NCBI RefSeq assembly: GCF_964340395.1
Contig: NC_135564.1
Location: 5,882,861-5,946,860 of the forward strand
DNA length: 64,000 nucleotides
Reading direction: 5' to 3'
Origin: Glandiceps talaboti
Taxonomy: Eukaryota > Hemichordata > Enteropneusta > Spengelidae
Numbering within the stretch: position 1 is the first letter of the stretch; the number at the start of each line of letters is the position of its first letter. This document shows positions 1 through 20,529 of the stretch, piece by piece. Both the position numbers and the translations under genes were made by a program. The notes under the pieces are model-generated. The model made no database searches. It had not been told where the DNA came from and saw nothing but the letters and a program-made list of their open reading frames with translations.

Positions 1-293
1 AAAAGGGTAACTTCCCTTGGGAATGCATCTTAAAAGACACCTTGAAAATAGCGGACACAATATCCAAGTAAATCGTACTAAACCGTGTTCTTATCTCGAA
101 GCATATTGTACTGAAGTAGTCAGTTCACATCGTGTATGATGGTTCACAATATATACTCAGTGAGGAAGTACTCTTAATAAAAAAAATCAATATACTATTT
201 CATAGTTCTAAATCGACGAACTTTCTACTCGTGAACACGATGGGTTATCGGTACAACAATGCAATTGACGCCAGTTAGTCAGAAAAAAGAAAG

Positions 294-1088
294 TCGACTG
301 ACTCGATAAATAACTGACTAACATTGCTACATTTTATCGTCTGACTCGATAAACAATTGACTAACATTGCTACATTTCATCGTCTGCCTCGATAAACAAC
401 TGACTAACATTGCTACATTTTATTGCTGACTCGATAAACAATTGCCTAACATTGCCACATCTTATCGACTGACTCGATAAACAACTGACTACCATTGCTA
501 CATCTTATCGACTGACTCAATAAACAACTGACTAACATTGCTACATTTTATTTACTGACGCGATAAACAACTGGCTAACATTGCTACATTGTATCGCCTG
601 ACTCGGTAAATAACTTACTAACATTGCTACATTTTATCACCTGACTCCATAACAGTTGACTAACATTGCTACATTTTATCGTCTGGCTCAATAAACAATT
701 GACTAACATTGCTACATTTTATCGTCTGGCTCGATAAACAATTGACTAACATTGCTACATTTTATCGTCTGGCTCAATAAACGATTGACTAACATTGCTA
801 CATTTTGTCGTCTGGCTCAATAAACGATTGACTAACATTGCTACATTTTATCGTCTGGCTCGATAAACAATTGACTAACATTGCTACATTTTATCGTCTG
901 GCTCAATAAACAATTGACTAACATTGCTACATTTTATCGTCTGGCTCGATAAACAACTGACTAACATTGCTACATTTTATCGTCTGGCTCGATAAACAAT
1001 TGACTAACATTGCTACATTTTATCGTCTGGCTCAATAAACAATTGACTAACATTGCTACATTGTATCATCTGGCTCGATAAACAATAT
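294..1088. repeat. 43-bp tandem minisatellite, about 18 copies
   Basis: A 43-bp unit is repeated head to tail. A recognisable core is CTAACATTGCTACATTTTAT, followed by a CGTCTGGCTCGATAAAC-type segment. Copies on the right (about 660-1,088) are nearly identical and differ mainly by GCTCGATAAAC versus GCTCAATAAAC. Copies on the left are more diverged, which fits recent expansion at the right end. There are no unique spacers between units, so this is a satellite and not a CRISPR array. Confidence 0.95.
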
Positions 1089-1679
1089 AAATAAGACATT
1101 TGTCAAGGACGACGACATTCTGTTTCAGGTTAACTAGCTTCTAATATAACCCCACCCCCACCCCCCTCCGCTATCCCCACCCTACTCCATAGTTGAATTT
1201 GTAGACAAGAATTTATCTAAAGCCTCAATTTTGTAGAATCCTTGTTTCAAATTTTATAAAAAATTCTCATACACATACATTTGAATACGTCGATTTTTTT
1301 ATATTCCAGCCTGAAAATAAATGAAATCAATACAAAAATGCATGAACTACTATTTTAGTTAACATATTTTTGGCGGGAATATACCTCAGTGATCGTCATT
1401 GTTTTCACAATGCGGTCCCTTTTATGCGAAAACGCTTACACGAATGGATCAAAACCCGTCATTTATTTGATTCATATTTTGAAATAAGTTGAGATGAAAA
1501 ACAAGATAGAAATGTAATGAGAACATACGATGTAATCAGTAGATACGCTTAGAAAGATAACTCAGTAAAGTGAACTAAGTGCTTGATAACTACTACGTAC
1601 GTATACAATGTACATGTAGAAAAATCATTTTGAAAGAACCGAACAGTTCGTGACTTCAAAAAACCATACTAAAGATATA
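1089..1679. other. Non-coding stretch, nothing recognised
   Basis: AT-rich sequence with a C-rich patch near 1,150-1,180. I see no convincing exon, RNA gene or transposon here. Confidence 0.5.
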
Positions 1680-1695
1680 ATGTGTGTGTGCGTGC

Positions 1696-1761
<66 letters not shown>
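1680..1761. repeat. (GT)n microsatellite
   Basis: About 80 bp of GT dinucleotides with a few GC interruptions at the left end. Confidence 0.95.
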
Positions 1762-1765
<4 letters not shown>

Positions 1766-2240
1766 ATGCTAGTCACTGTATGTGTGTTGTAGTAGAATTT
1801 TCAAATTTGAAATCTTTCACCTATTCTATATCAATTTTTTTAAGTGATAAAATCGTAGTTGAATACGTCGAAGGTCATGGCAGATAAGTAAAACCCTTTG
1901 CTGAAGACAATGTTGTCGCCACCATTGGTTGGTTTGTCATAATAAATGTTTTATATACACATTCGACCGAATGATCCCCCTCTCATCGGTTTGTTTAGCT
2001 GCCGTGTATATTATTTATGAGTTGTGATCACTTGCTGCCGCCATTTGCGTTATAAAATAATAAGAATCATGTACTCAGCCATTATTGTCTCTGCTATGAC
2101 ATTATGATAGACGGGTAGAAGTCATATGTGTTGCTCCAATTTAAAGCTGTGATGGTGCACTGTGTTGGATCACCATCTAAATGTAATATCAGGTAACTCT
2201 TAGATGTCAAATGTGAATTATATGTAATCGTATCGATTTC

Positions 2241-2301
2241 TTGTATGCATGTATGCATGTATGTATGTATGTATGTATGTATGTATGTATGTATGTATGT
2301 A

Positions 2302-2355
<54 letters not shown>

Positions 2356-2480
2356 CATGCATGTATGGATGGATGGATGTATGTATGTATGTATGCATGT
2401 ATGGATGTATGTATGTATGTATGTATGTATGTATGTATGTATGTATGTATGTATGTATGTATGTATGTATGTATGTATGT
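2241..2480. repeat. (GTAT)n microsatellite
   Basis: About 240 bp of mostly GTAT tetranucleotides with an internal (GT)n block and ATGG/ATGC variants. Every frame on both strands stays open, so the predicted proteins here are repeat artefacts. Confidence 0.95.
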
Positions 2481-4420
2481 CACTGTACGTGTATCTGCAT
2501 GTAGGTGTGTATCGTTGTGTATATACGTAAAAGTATACTGCGTGTGTCCATATGTGTGTATTGTTTAAGTTAGTGTGCATATGTACATTGTACTGTGTCG
2601 TGTGTGTCTCGTATGGTTTTTGACCATTCTATATCAATTGATAACAGATTGTACATCGCTTTAGCTGGTAGCTTGGTGAAAATTAATGTAGATGAAATGT
2701 TGGAAAGGAATACAATAATAGAGTTTATGTTGTACGTCATGAACACTGCTTACGTAATATAAAGCAAATTGGAGTATAATGCAGAACAAGGTGAAAATTA
2801 CCCGGTTCTGTGTCAATGTTACCTTGTGTAATAAAAGTATAATAGTGTAAATCCATCCTTGCTGTACTCGGAATGAGACAGAAATTATGTTCTATGATGT
2901 TACAACCGTCACCTCCACAAGTGTTCAACAACAGGTATGTATCATCAACTTGAATTCATTCTTAACAATTAAACCCAAGACGAAATAATATTTTAGAAAA
3001 CCTGGTCAAATGTCTTAAAAGTGCATCAATACAAGTACATATAGGTTATACTTACCGACGATATCCTGGTGCAATCAATTTGTTGGATAAACGTTTCCTT
3101 AATGCCCGGTGTATTTTTTTTATCTCACGCTCGTACAATTATTGACGTCAACTGAAAATCGTCGTCGCCTAACACAGACTAAATGGAAGAGTGAAGAAAA
3201 CGTATCGCACCATCTAAAAGGGGTTTTGAATAGTGGACACTTTTACTTTGATAATTGAAACAAGCTGCGACCTCTCCTCTCTAGCTCAAAGTCTGGACGG
3301 CTACATTAAATTGTAGGGGGTTACTCTCCCTAACTTTCAATATCCAGTCGTGTATTTCGAAGATTCCGTTAAAGATAATTGAAAATGAAAATATGTTGTC
3401 GTCTTCTGTATGGGTGACATCAGGTACCTGAGTTGATAGTGACTTACATATAAAAAATACTAATACGACGGCACAACAGCAGAAAGATAATTTTTTGGAC
3501 GATACCATTGTCTTGGGACAGTATTCGAACAGGTAGTTTTGCCTATCATGAAATGGTAAACCCGTACATATATACGATGTTGAAGTCAATGATGCGAAAT
3601 ACTAACATCTGTTGATTGGCCTGGAAAATATCTTATTTTTGCAAGGGAAAACCGTGTGTAATTTCATCAAATTTCATCGCGTACGCAAACTGATTGCAAA
3701 TGCCAAGCCAAAGTGAATGTGCGAGAAATTAGTGAAGATAGGTAGAATAACAGTTCCATCGCTAAATAACTCACGTATAACTGTCGTTGCCATGGTAGCC
3801 CATCATCCAAACTTCCCAATTTTCTTTGGGTCATTCCGGTTCATATTGGGAATCAACCTACGATTCATCATGGTTTTTCATAATGGCTGAAATGCAAAGA
3901 ATAATTTTTTTTCGACATGTCTTTTCTATATTTCACTCCAAACGAACGCTGTAAACACCCAGATGGTTATTAGTTTCTCCATGTCATACACGAGGACTAT
4001 TAAAGTATGATTCCGAGACTAACTACAACGTAAGGTTTTATCTGAATGTCCCTTACAAATTGCAGTGTCATCTGATACCTGCGTCAAACGTCACAGCGTA
4101 TTCTTCATGTGTAGTAATAGTATTGAGTTTCAGGAATCGCCATTCTGTGAGAAATTCTACGATCAATTGCAGTTCCCTCAAAAAAAACTAAAATCATGAT
4201 AATAATCTAACTCCAGCATCCCTACTCCCTAAAACGTATGACACCCCCACCTCACTAGACAAGATATTGACTCAATTGCAACCGTTTCAATAACAAAAAC
4301 GATATAATTATCGATGTTAACCTTTAAATAAAAGACCTGTGAATTGAAAAAAAAACTATCACATATACAATCACTCATTAAAGTATCAGTTTGATTTTCT
4401 GAATACTTTAGAACTCAGTA
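2481..4420. other. Intergenic sequence with doubtful exon candidates
   Basis: Mostly AT-rich sequence without recognised genes. On the minus strand an ATG at 3,508 opens a hydrophobic leader-like stretch (MVSSKKLSFCCC...VFFICKSL), with a CAG|GTACCT donor-like site near 3,427. A short open segment ends in a CG|GTAAG donor near 3,056, and another runs at about 2,822-2,931 before an AAG|GTAACA site. I could not join these into one frame with believable acceptors. They may be parts of an unrecognised secreted-protein gene or chance. Confidence 0.25.
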
Positions 4421-4423
4421 CCG

Positions 4424-4541
<118 letters not shown>

Positions 4542-5954
4542 TTATTTTGTTCTTTTCGATCAAATTAAACCGGTGAAAAGAGTGTAAAACAAATCCTCGG
4601 TGCTCTAGGTATGAATCCTTCAAAAGCAAGCCTGAGTATCAAATAACACATAGTTAAGTTTGCTTGCCCGGTTCTATGTTTCTAAAATGAAGAAAACCTA
4701 CCTTTATACTTTCATTAGAATAGCTTTGGTCCTCATACAATGAAATGAATTGTAAGTTACTAACATATCAAATCGTGAGAAGTTGTGAAATTTCATATCG
4801 TTTACTACGAACGAAAAGACTTGACCTTCACCTTCAACTTTTAAACGTGTATCCTGATCTATACATATTACTAGTATATTATATTAACGTTCAAAATTGA
4901 TTTCAAAGAAATTTTCCCTAGTGAATTGTCCCTATGTAGCTAGATACATTTGTGAATTTCTGAAAGACAAAATCAAAGGGAATAATGACTAGCATATATC
5001 ATTCACAATGCATTGCTGTATAGCGTCGATGACCGCAGCTTGCACGTCATTGTCTTCAAGAATATCGTGTAAGCTCATTCGTTTCTAGAAATCCCCGCCC
5101 CTGCACTCCTTCCTTGTTCCTCTAAATAGAAACCTTGCTGAACAAATTCTATACTGAAATGCATGACGAACGCGGTATTGATTATGTACGATACAACTTC
5201 GAAAAAAATTGTGGTTTTTGACGTTGGTGGCGCTGTCAACATTTTACCTAGTTTATGACGCCTGAAATGTAGCAAACATCAGCAATAAAGACCGTTACAC
5301 GAAGTTATAATATTAAATAATCTTTCTTTAGAACTTGGAAGGTAGTGAATAATCCTCATGGTAATTATACGAATAGTAACGTACCTCTGACTGGGGAAGG
5401 GGTTGAGTCAGTAACCAAGCAGACGACTACTATTACTGTAACAGAACAGCTACCCCACCAAATGAATTCCCCAGCATATATGTATGATTTATCGTAGGTC
5501 AAGTTGAATCTTGAGCGAAAGCTTGGTTTTGAATCTGTCATCATGTTAAAACTGTACATGCACGCAAACGCACTGGTGTTTTTTCACGAGTAGTAAATAT
5601 TTATACCAGGTTTGAGTTTAATTTGAAGGTTAAGACTTATTCTTCACTATTGCAGGTACCTTTAAATATGGAGCAAATATTACAAACAAATTTGTATAAA
5701 CACAGCTTAAGCGCTTGTACCCCTTTAACTTTTCCACTGATGTAACTAAACTAATGAGTATTGCCTTCAATGTTACCAACAAACTATTATATTTGCCCGT
5801 GAGTAATTGAGATTATACGAGACAAAGAAACAGTGTTTTATTTACGATTTTATTGTAGTTTCTGATCTTACAATCACATCAATATTGGTGTAAATGAACG
5901 AACATCAGGATGACACAATGAGAGTTCTCCATCCGTCCGTCTATGCCCTCATTG
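4542..5954. other. Intergenic sequence with one weak exon candidate
   Basis: No recognised gene. On the minus strand about 5,387-5,560 is open and ends in a GAG|GTACGT donor-like site (residues ...CLVTDSTPSPVRG). It has no recognisable family and no partner exon that I can find, so it is only a weak candidate. Confidence 0.25.
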
Positions 5955-5960
5955 TTTATT
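5955..5960 (-). terminator. Polyadenylation signal of the M15-like gene
   Basis: AATAAA on the minus strand, about 28 bp past the stop codon at 5,988. This gives a very short 3' UTR for the peptidase gene. Confidence 0.6.
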
Positions 5961-5987
5961 TTAAGACTCAGATCACGTGGTCTGACT

Positions 5988-7881
5988 TTAAGATGAGAAT
6001 GCACAGTGTGTGTGGGTCGAGTGACCAGCATCACCAGGACCTAGGTTCTCTCTAGCACCGGCAGCAGAACACAAAGACATCCAAGTCCTGTAGTTACTAG
6101 GGCTAGAAACCTGAAAGTCGACAGCAGTCCCCTGGTAATGCCAAGAAGTACTGGAATGACATGCACCAGCTATAGCATTGATCTGAAGAATAGAGATAAT
6201 ACCGTATATCATATTGGAGACTATCATTCGAGTTTTATTTCTATTATTGCCTATACGTATGTGAACTGATTATGTTACAACGATTATGAAATAAATGGAT
6301 AATGTTTAGAAAATATGACCCTTAGCCTTCATTTGAAATGGTTTGTGTTTATATAATTCACATTGTTTTTTTACAGGAAATAGGAAATATTAGGTATGAC
6401 GTCACATAGCTGTGTGCCATGAATGATTCCTTTAATACTCAACCGAAATGGTATTGGTGATACAATGTACTTAAGATATAATGTTGTTAGGCGCCACTGT
6501 AAGCTAAGAGGGTTAAATGGTCTACACGTAAAGTACATGCATGTTATGTGAAAACGATTATTTTGATAATTCGTCAGACGACAGAATAATTTGTAAGGCA
6601 AGACTTCTTTCAAACGAACAAGGATACAAGACGATAGAATATGTCAATATTATAATCCATATAAAACAATATACCTGAACTGGATTACTTGAAGAAGCCG
6701 AGTTACTATTCAATACATCCAGAATGTATTGAAGAACACTTTGTTTTAGACATACAAAGCCACCAGGCGAACAACCAGAGGAACAACAATAACTAGTTTA
6801 TAATAAGAAAAGGTACAATAGTAGAAAAGGTACAATAATTTGCATGAACAAACGGAAAAGCAGGATAACAACCCGAGGAGGAGAAAGAGAGGGTTTGATA
6901 GAAACAATCCAATCAAATGATTAGACAGAACCTCTAGAAGAACAATCGGAAGAATAGCTATAATTAATGACGACAATTCCTGAATTGTACTTCCAACTGT
7001 ACCCACATGGCTTTGTATTATTCCTTCTGCAAACTTGAATTTCCTAGTGTCTAAAACACAGTGAATTGTCTTTTTTTCTGTAAACTGATAAATTGATTTG
7101 ATGTAAATCGGAAACTCATATACCTACTTACTTTCTTTCATATTAGGATTTTAACTTTTAGAATGAGTCTCAGAAATAAAATTATTAAACTTGTTACTCA
7201 AGAAAATCCCAACAAATTCTCAGTTAAAATCAAGAAAAATCAGGGGTCGCCGTACAATTTGTATGAATAGAAGTCTTAGACTATTGAGGTCCAAAAATAT
7301 TAAAATATAGCCATGGCCACAGAATACTGCGTTACCGCTAAGTATTAAGTGTAGATTTCCATGACAACAAGAAAGTGAAAATATTCAGATTTCTCCTATT
7401 TTTTCAGAAGGACTACTAAAAATCCTTCATATTACAAATTTGGAAACATTTCGAGAGCTTTGATTTTCAGAAAATAGGTCCCGAGATGCACTGTGTGTTA
7501 ATGAACTCAGACAGCATATTTACCTTGATCTCATAGCTTGGTTACCATTACATGTATCCATAATGTTAGACAGTGGATCAGCACCATCAGCTATACCAGA
7601 GGGATTGATTGGTAATAAGTAAACAGAGTCATGGTATAAAATTTGACATGCGAGGTCCTGAATCACAGACTCACAGGTACCACTACCATCGTCGGAATCA
7701 CCTATCAATAGCATGGGTAACAAAGCTAGGTTACTTACTGGTAATGTAAAAATATAAGGACATGTTTACCATATCTTTTGTAAACGAACTTACATTATAG
7801 TACATGTATATATTCGCTAATGAAAGTTCGCAAAAAGTATCCATACCACCATCAGTACCACCTAAACCACTACCGACACTG

Positions 7882-7943
<62 letters not shown>

Positions 7944-7982
7944 TTCTTCTTCTTCTTCTTCGTCGTTGTCGTCGTCGTCATC

Positions 7983-8023
<41 letters not shown>

Positions 8024-8345
8024 TCTAAATAAATGCGTTTAATTTACTGTAACCTTTTTCCTTTTTTGAATTGTTCATTCTCTTTTACGAAAACAATAAA
8101 TCATATTATACGTGTACTAAACTACACTCACATGAAGGTTCGCTCTTACAGCAACGAACGTCATTCCCCTGTGAGGGACATTTTCCAACTACGTAATTAC
8201 CACTTGGACAACAGGAGTCGTAGTCACATTTGCCACCGTCGCTTTGGCACGGGTCTTCATTGTAAGCTGTTGCGGATAAGACGATCAAAAACTAAAATAA
8301 AAATCTACATAATGTATATATTATGTAATGATACACTCTCTCTCA

Positions 8346-8404
<59 letters not shown>

Positions 8405-9223
8405 AGTCAAATTGACCCAAAATTAATCGACTTACAACAGGTTGGGGTACTATAACAACACTTTACACTGGCAGATTGTGTTGGACACTGTCCAGAGACG
8501 TAATAGTTGTATGGACAGCAGGCTGAATCAACACATATACCGCCATTACTTGTACATGGTTCCTCTTGAAATGCGTAGTCATATCCTGAACAAATAAAAC
8601 AAAGATAGGGTGACAGGTGTAGCCAATGAAACTGGTCAAGAAAAAAGTTGTTTTCATTTCTCAATTTCACAAAATCGTTTTTTTTACGATGGGAACTAAA
8701 ATGGCTCAAACCCCCACCCTCGAAGTAAAAAAAATTAGGATTTCCTCTACATTGAACTATTGATACCCTCCTTTGTATTACAGGGAATATTTGCCCCTGT
8801 GTCTCCTGTCTATGCCAAAACACACAATACTATACCACTCTGTCCAATATCTTAACCACAACTCTCTATGATTGGGGTGTAAATCACTACGTATATTTCA
8901 TGGCCAATCTTATGCAAAGGAAGCATTTCATATCATAAGAAGACTCGTTTTGATCGACCCGCAGTTCAGCCCGTCGACCCGCAAAATAACGATGCTGTCG
9001 TGCATGTAGTAGTAGACGGATTGCAACGTCGAATTCGTTTCTAATTTACCGCTAACGTAACTACATTTATATATTACTGCCCTATTGATTCTTGGAACTA
9101 TGAACACTATATTCTAGGCATTGACGTTAGTTCAAAAATCAGAGGAATTTGTAGTAAACTGTATACCTTACCAGAAATGGCGCCAAAAAACGCAACCAAG
9201 ATGACGACGTGTATTTTCATCAT
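5988..9223 (-). CDS. Secreted cysteine-rich protein with M15-like (DD-carboxypeptidase-type) peptidase domain
   Basis: Six exons join in frame (9223-9172, 8585-8436, 8266-8132, 7701-7524, 6738-6675, 6182-5988) to give 257 residues. The start was chosen because residues 1-17 (MMKIHVVILVAFFGAIS) form a clear signal peptide. Residues 19-67 and 69-113 are two copies of one module, each in its own phase 1-1 exon, with the pattern C-x2-GG-C-x3-CCP...G-x-CP-x6-V-x-CC. Residues from about 114 lead to an S-x-H-x2-G-x-A-x-D motif (His208, Asp215) and a C-terminal HSTHTHC motif (His250, His252), as in zinc M15/hedgehog-type peptidases. The same combination is known to me from bacterial and fungal secreted proteins that act on peptidoglycan. 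I infer an extracellular antibacterial or digestive enzyme; the substrate is not shown. Introns 2 and 3 contain AC and TCA microsatellites. Confidence 0.85.
7880..8025. repeat. (TCA)n microsatellite in intron 3 of the M15-like gene
   Basis: Long runs of TCA with an inner TCT/TCG block. All frames are open, giving spurious poly-Ser and poly-His reading frames. Confidence 0.95.
8346..8402. repeat. (AC)n microsatellite in intron 2 of the M15-like gene
   Basis: About 28 AC dinucleotides, close to the splice donor after exon 2 (exon edge at 8,436). Confidence 0.95.
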
Positions 9224-9593
9224 ACTGGCGCAAATTTGGTGACTGTTTTACATACAAGTCTGGGTTTAATGTATTGATAACTGAGAAGACAGTAACAGGT
9301 GTCCGATCCTCAGACATTAAAGTGCCGTGCGCAAATATGTTCTGCAATTAAAAAGGATTTGTGGAATACTATTACGAATACACTGATGTGTATGATGTAC
9401 TCCTTGTACGTACAACTAACGTAACAAAACCATTACAACTTTATTAGTAGCATAAAACATCTTTATTCAGTAAGCGTTACAAACAATGCCAAGTGTTGAA
9501 GGGTCGGCTTCTTTCCATTGAGGCCCTCATACATCAAATCAACAATCACGCAAAAGTCCACTTACAAATTCTAAAATACATTAGGCATTTGTT

Positions 9594-9671
9594 TTGTTTG
9601 TTTGTTTGTTTGTTTGTTTGTTTGTTTGTTTGTTTGTTTGTTTGTTTGTTTGTTTGTTTGTTTGTTTGTTT
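9594..9671. repeat. (GTTT)n microsatellite
   Basis: About 19 GTTT units. Confidence 0.95.
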
Positions 9672-10016
9672 AATTCAGAGGCTGAATGGTCGATCTCATG
9701 GATCCTAACCGCTATCTTCGGTGCAGTGTTCTATTGCAAATTATATAATTCAGTCTGATACATATCCTATCACATGTATTACATAACAACACATCCGATC
9801 CACCCAATATGTAAATAACAAAACACACTTGTGAGATTCGAGACCATATGGTGGTGTTATTTTCAGCGAATTGGTGATATCGTTTCGAAATGTGAACTTT
9901 GTGATACAAAAGTTAAAATTATTATACTCGAATTGTGATAACCAACTCCAATATCGCTTACATGTACTAGGTATAGTCTGTCTATATTGTTTCCTTTCAC
10001 CATTCTGCCCAACCAC

Positions 10017-10017
<1 letters not shown>

Positions 10018-10064
<47 letters not shown>
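10018..10064. repeat. (CTGT)n microsatellite
   Basis: About 12 CTGT units. Confidence 0.95.
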
Positions 10065-10065
<1 letters not shown>

Positions 10066-10239
10066 TCAAAACAACTTGAAGAAGCCATAATTAATTTTCA
10101 TTTTATAGCATATATCTACGCACACGATATGTAAGATATCCATCATCGTGATATCGATCCGGGTTTGGTAATCCGAAAATGATTATTATTTTTTTAAAAG
10201 AATATTGACAAACTCAACATTTACAAGTCATTGCATTTC

Positions 10240-18413
<8,174 letters not shown>

Positions 18414-20529
18414 TGTAGCGAGTCGTTGCTTTTGCGCGGACAGAAGGGACAGAAGGGACTGACCAATATCACGATTGGGCGGGAACGTTTCTTTGTTAAT
18501 CCCCCTCCCCCAAAACGAAATTGCTGTACATGTTACAGATACAACAGCTTTAGTTGTGATACTCTGGAAGAGGAGGCCAGGCATGTCAATATATAATTAA
18601 TCTAGCCACATAATTTTATAAAGTGACAATGAAAGTGTCAAATTGTTGTTAAAAAGTAGAACTATGTTCTGAAGTCTAGAATACTTGATAAAAGATATCA
18701 GAATATTTCTATTGACTATGTGGGAATAATCAAAATGTTTTGCTAAACTTAATTTTCATCAGGGTGTCTGGTTTCTTCTCCTATTTTTAAACTTTAAATT
18801 ACACCAAAGAAACGTTACATACCAATCCAACCCTCTCCCTTGAAACTAAGAGTCGACGCCTTAGTTCTCTTGATGTCAGACTACTCAGGTGAGACGGCTT
18901 CCAGTAAATCTTGGCGCATAAAAGAAACAGCTATTTTTTATTGCGGTGATTCGGAGTTCACGGACAACTCATTTAAGTGCTGGGGTTTTTTTGTTTTTTT
19001 TTAAAAAGGGTTAAAATGTTGGCAAGGGAAACTTTAACATTGTCGTACTGTCACCTTAACGAGAGCAGATGTGAATTATGTCATTGATTCAAACGTGTGT
19101 GACAAATTTACATCTAGGTACATTTGTACACATATCATTTCCTACGTACTTGAAGCAATGTTTTTGTCTAGGTGGATTTTATACGTTTCAATATGTTCAC
19201 ATTCTGTTGAAAATGCATATGATAAATATTCTGAACTGCTCAAACAATATCTCTCTTGACAACCATTAATGACCAATTTTATTAATTATCGCTCACACGG
19301 AGCATGCACATTTAGATGTGTCATAGTCTGTGTAGTAGACAGGTAGAAATCAAAGCCTATTTGTTATTTGTTACATTGCATAGAAAAGAAGTGAGTATAA
19401 ATGGTAACCTTGCCGTTGAGTCTGGGTAACCAAGACTTATATACACGTTGAATCAAAGGTTAATGAAAGTTGGCGCAAAAAATCAGGTCAGGTGATGGGT
19501 AAATTCTATGCTTTGTAATTGTGGATTTCTATTATTGGGTAACCAAGACTGCGTATATGTATCAATATATATTAAAGCATATAAAACTGCTTTAAAATAA
19601 GGCTAATGCAGTTTATTGGGGCAGTTATGTAATGCCCAAATATGGTATATTTGTCAGCTCAGTAGGCTACTTATACACTGTTTACGTCACTTTAACAGTT
19701 GGGGTTCACTGATTGGATGAACAACTTTTTGTTCTGATTGAGGGACTTTGACCAGACGTGGCTTAGTTAGAATCCACGTTGGCATCCAGACAAGTACATT
19801 CTTGTCCTAAACATATTGCAATGGTATATTTTAGTTGTGCAAAACATCCAGTGCTATCAATAAATACTAAAACTGCAGGAAATGAGACTACTTTCCCAGA
19901 TGAGTGTCTGTCACCTATTTTGTTTTTCATGTGCGACATTCTAAAAGTACCTGCCGTTGGCAAAACATTTTTACTCTTGAATGCACCCAGTATGTACAAG
20001 AATGAATATGAAATCTAAGTGAAAAATGTAATTCCTGGAACAATTGCATGGCGATTAGAAAACAAAGATAACTAATGGCGAATTGCTGAGAAAAAATAAC
20101 CTGACATTGCCAAATATAATGACAGATTCATATGTGTGGATCTGGATTTGAATAAAAAAAACATTCAGTCGATCAATGACCTGACCTGACCTTGCCTGTA
20201 CATAGCCTTCACCTGTGTTTTGTACCGACTGGTGAGAATGCAAGCAGTGCCGACATCGTCATCGACAAAACACCTTTTTTTTCAAAATTATGCTTGTGAA
20301 AGAATACAACTTAGAGCCCTTACCTCAGTGTTGCTAACTTGGAATTCACGTCAAATATGTTTCTTATCGGGCCTTTACCATGACGTTTGCTTGTGGCGAC
20401 CTATTTTTTACTGGGACACCCAGTGTTGTCACACGAAATCATTGTGGCAGCATCGCATAATAGAGACACATTAACGTAAACTGTGCGCGAATGTATGCGC
20501 AGTTGTGTTTGGTTTTTTTAACTTGAAAC
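18414..20529. other. Divergent intergenic region between GMC copy A and the P450
   Basis: About 2.1 kb shared as the 5' flank of two divergently transcribed genes. GGGTAACCAAGACT occurs twice, near 19,421 and 19,537. I see no clear TATA box close to either start codon and no recognisable transposon. The open frames near 19,780-20,018 on both strands overlap each other and match no family I know. Confidence 0.6.

Larger units (their letters stand above)
9224..10239. other. Gap between the M15-like gene and GMC copy A
   Basis: This holds the 5' flank of the M15-like gene and the 3' flank of GMC copy A. The only structure I see is two tetranucleotide arrays: (GTTT)n at about 9,594-9,671 and (CTGT)n at about 10,018-10,064. 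No polyadenylation hexamer for copy A stood out. Confidence 0.6.

Noticed and set aside
294-1088. Regular repeats that might suggest a CRISPR-like array
   Set aside because: The 43-bp units are contiguous with no unique spacers, and the surrounding DNA is eukaryotic. The same applies to 24,003-25,040.
2094-2580. Long open frames rich in Tyr/Ile/His/Thr or Met/Cys/Val
   Set aside because: They are translations of the (GTAT)n microsatellite, open in many frames at once. The same holds for 56,346-56,915.
19763-20018. Overlapping open frames on both strands between GMC A and the P450
   Set aside because: No recognisable family. Both strands are open over the same bases, as expected by chance in a short stretch.
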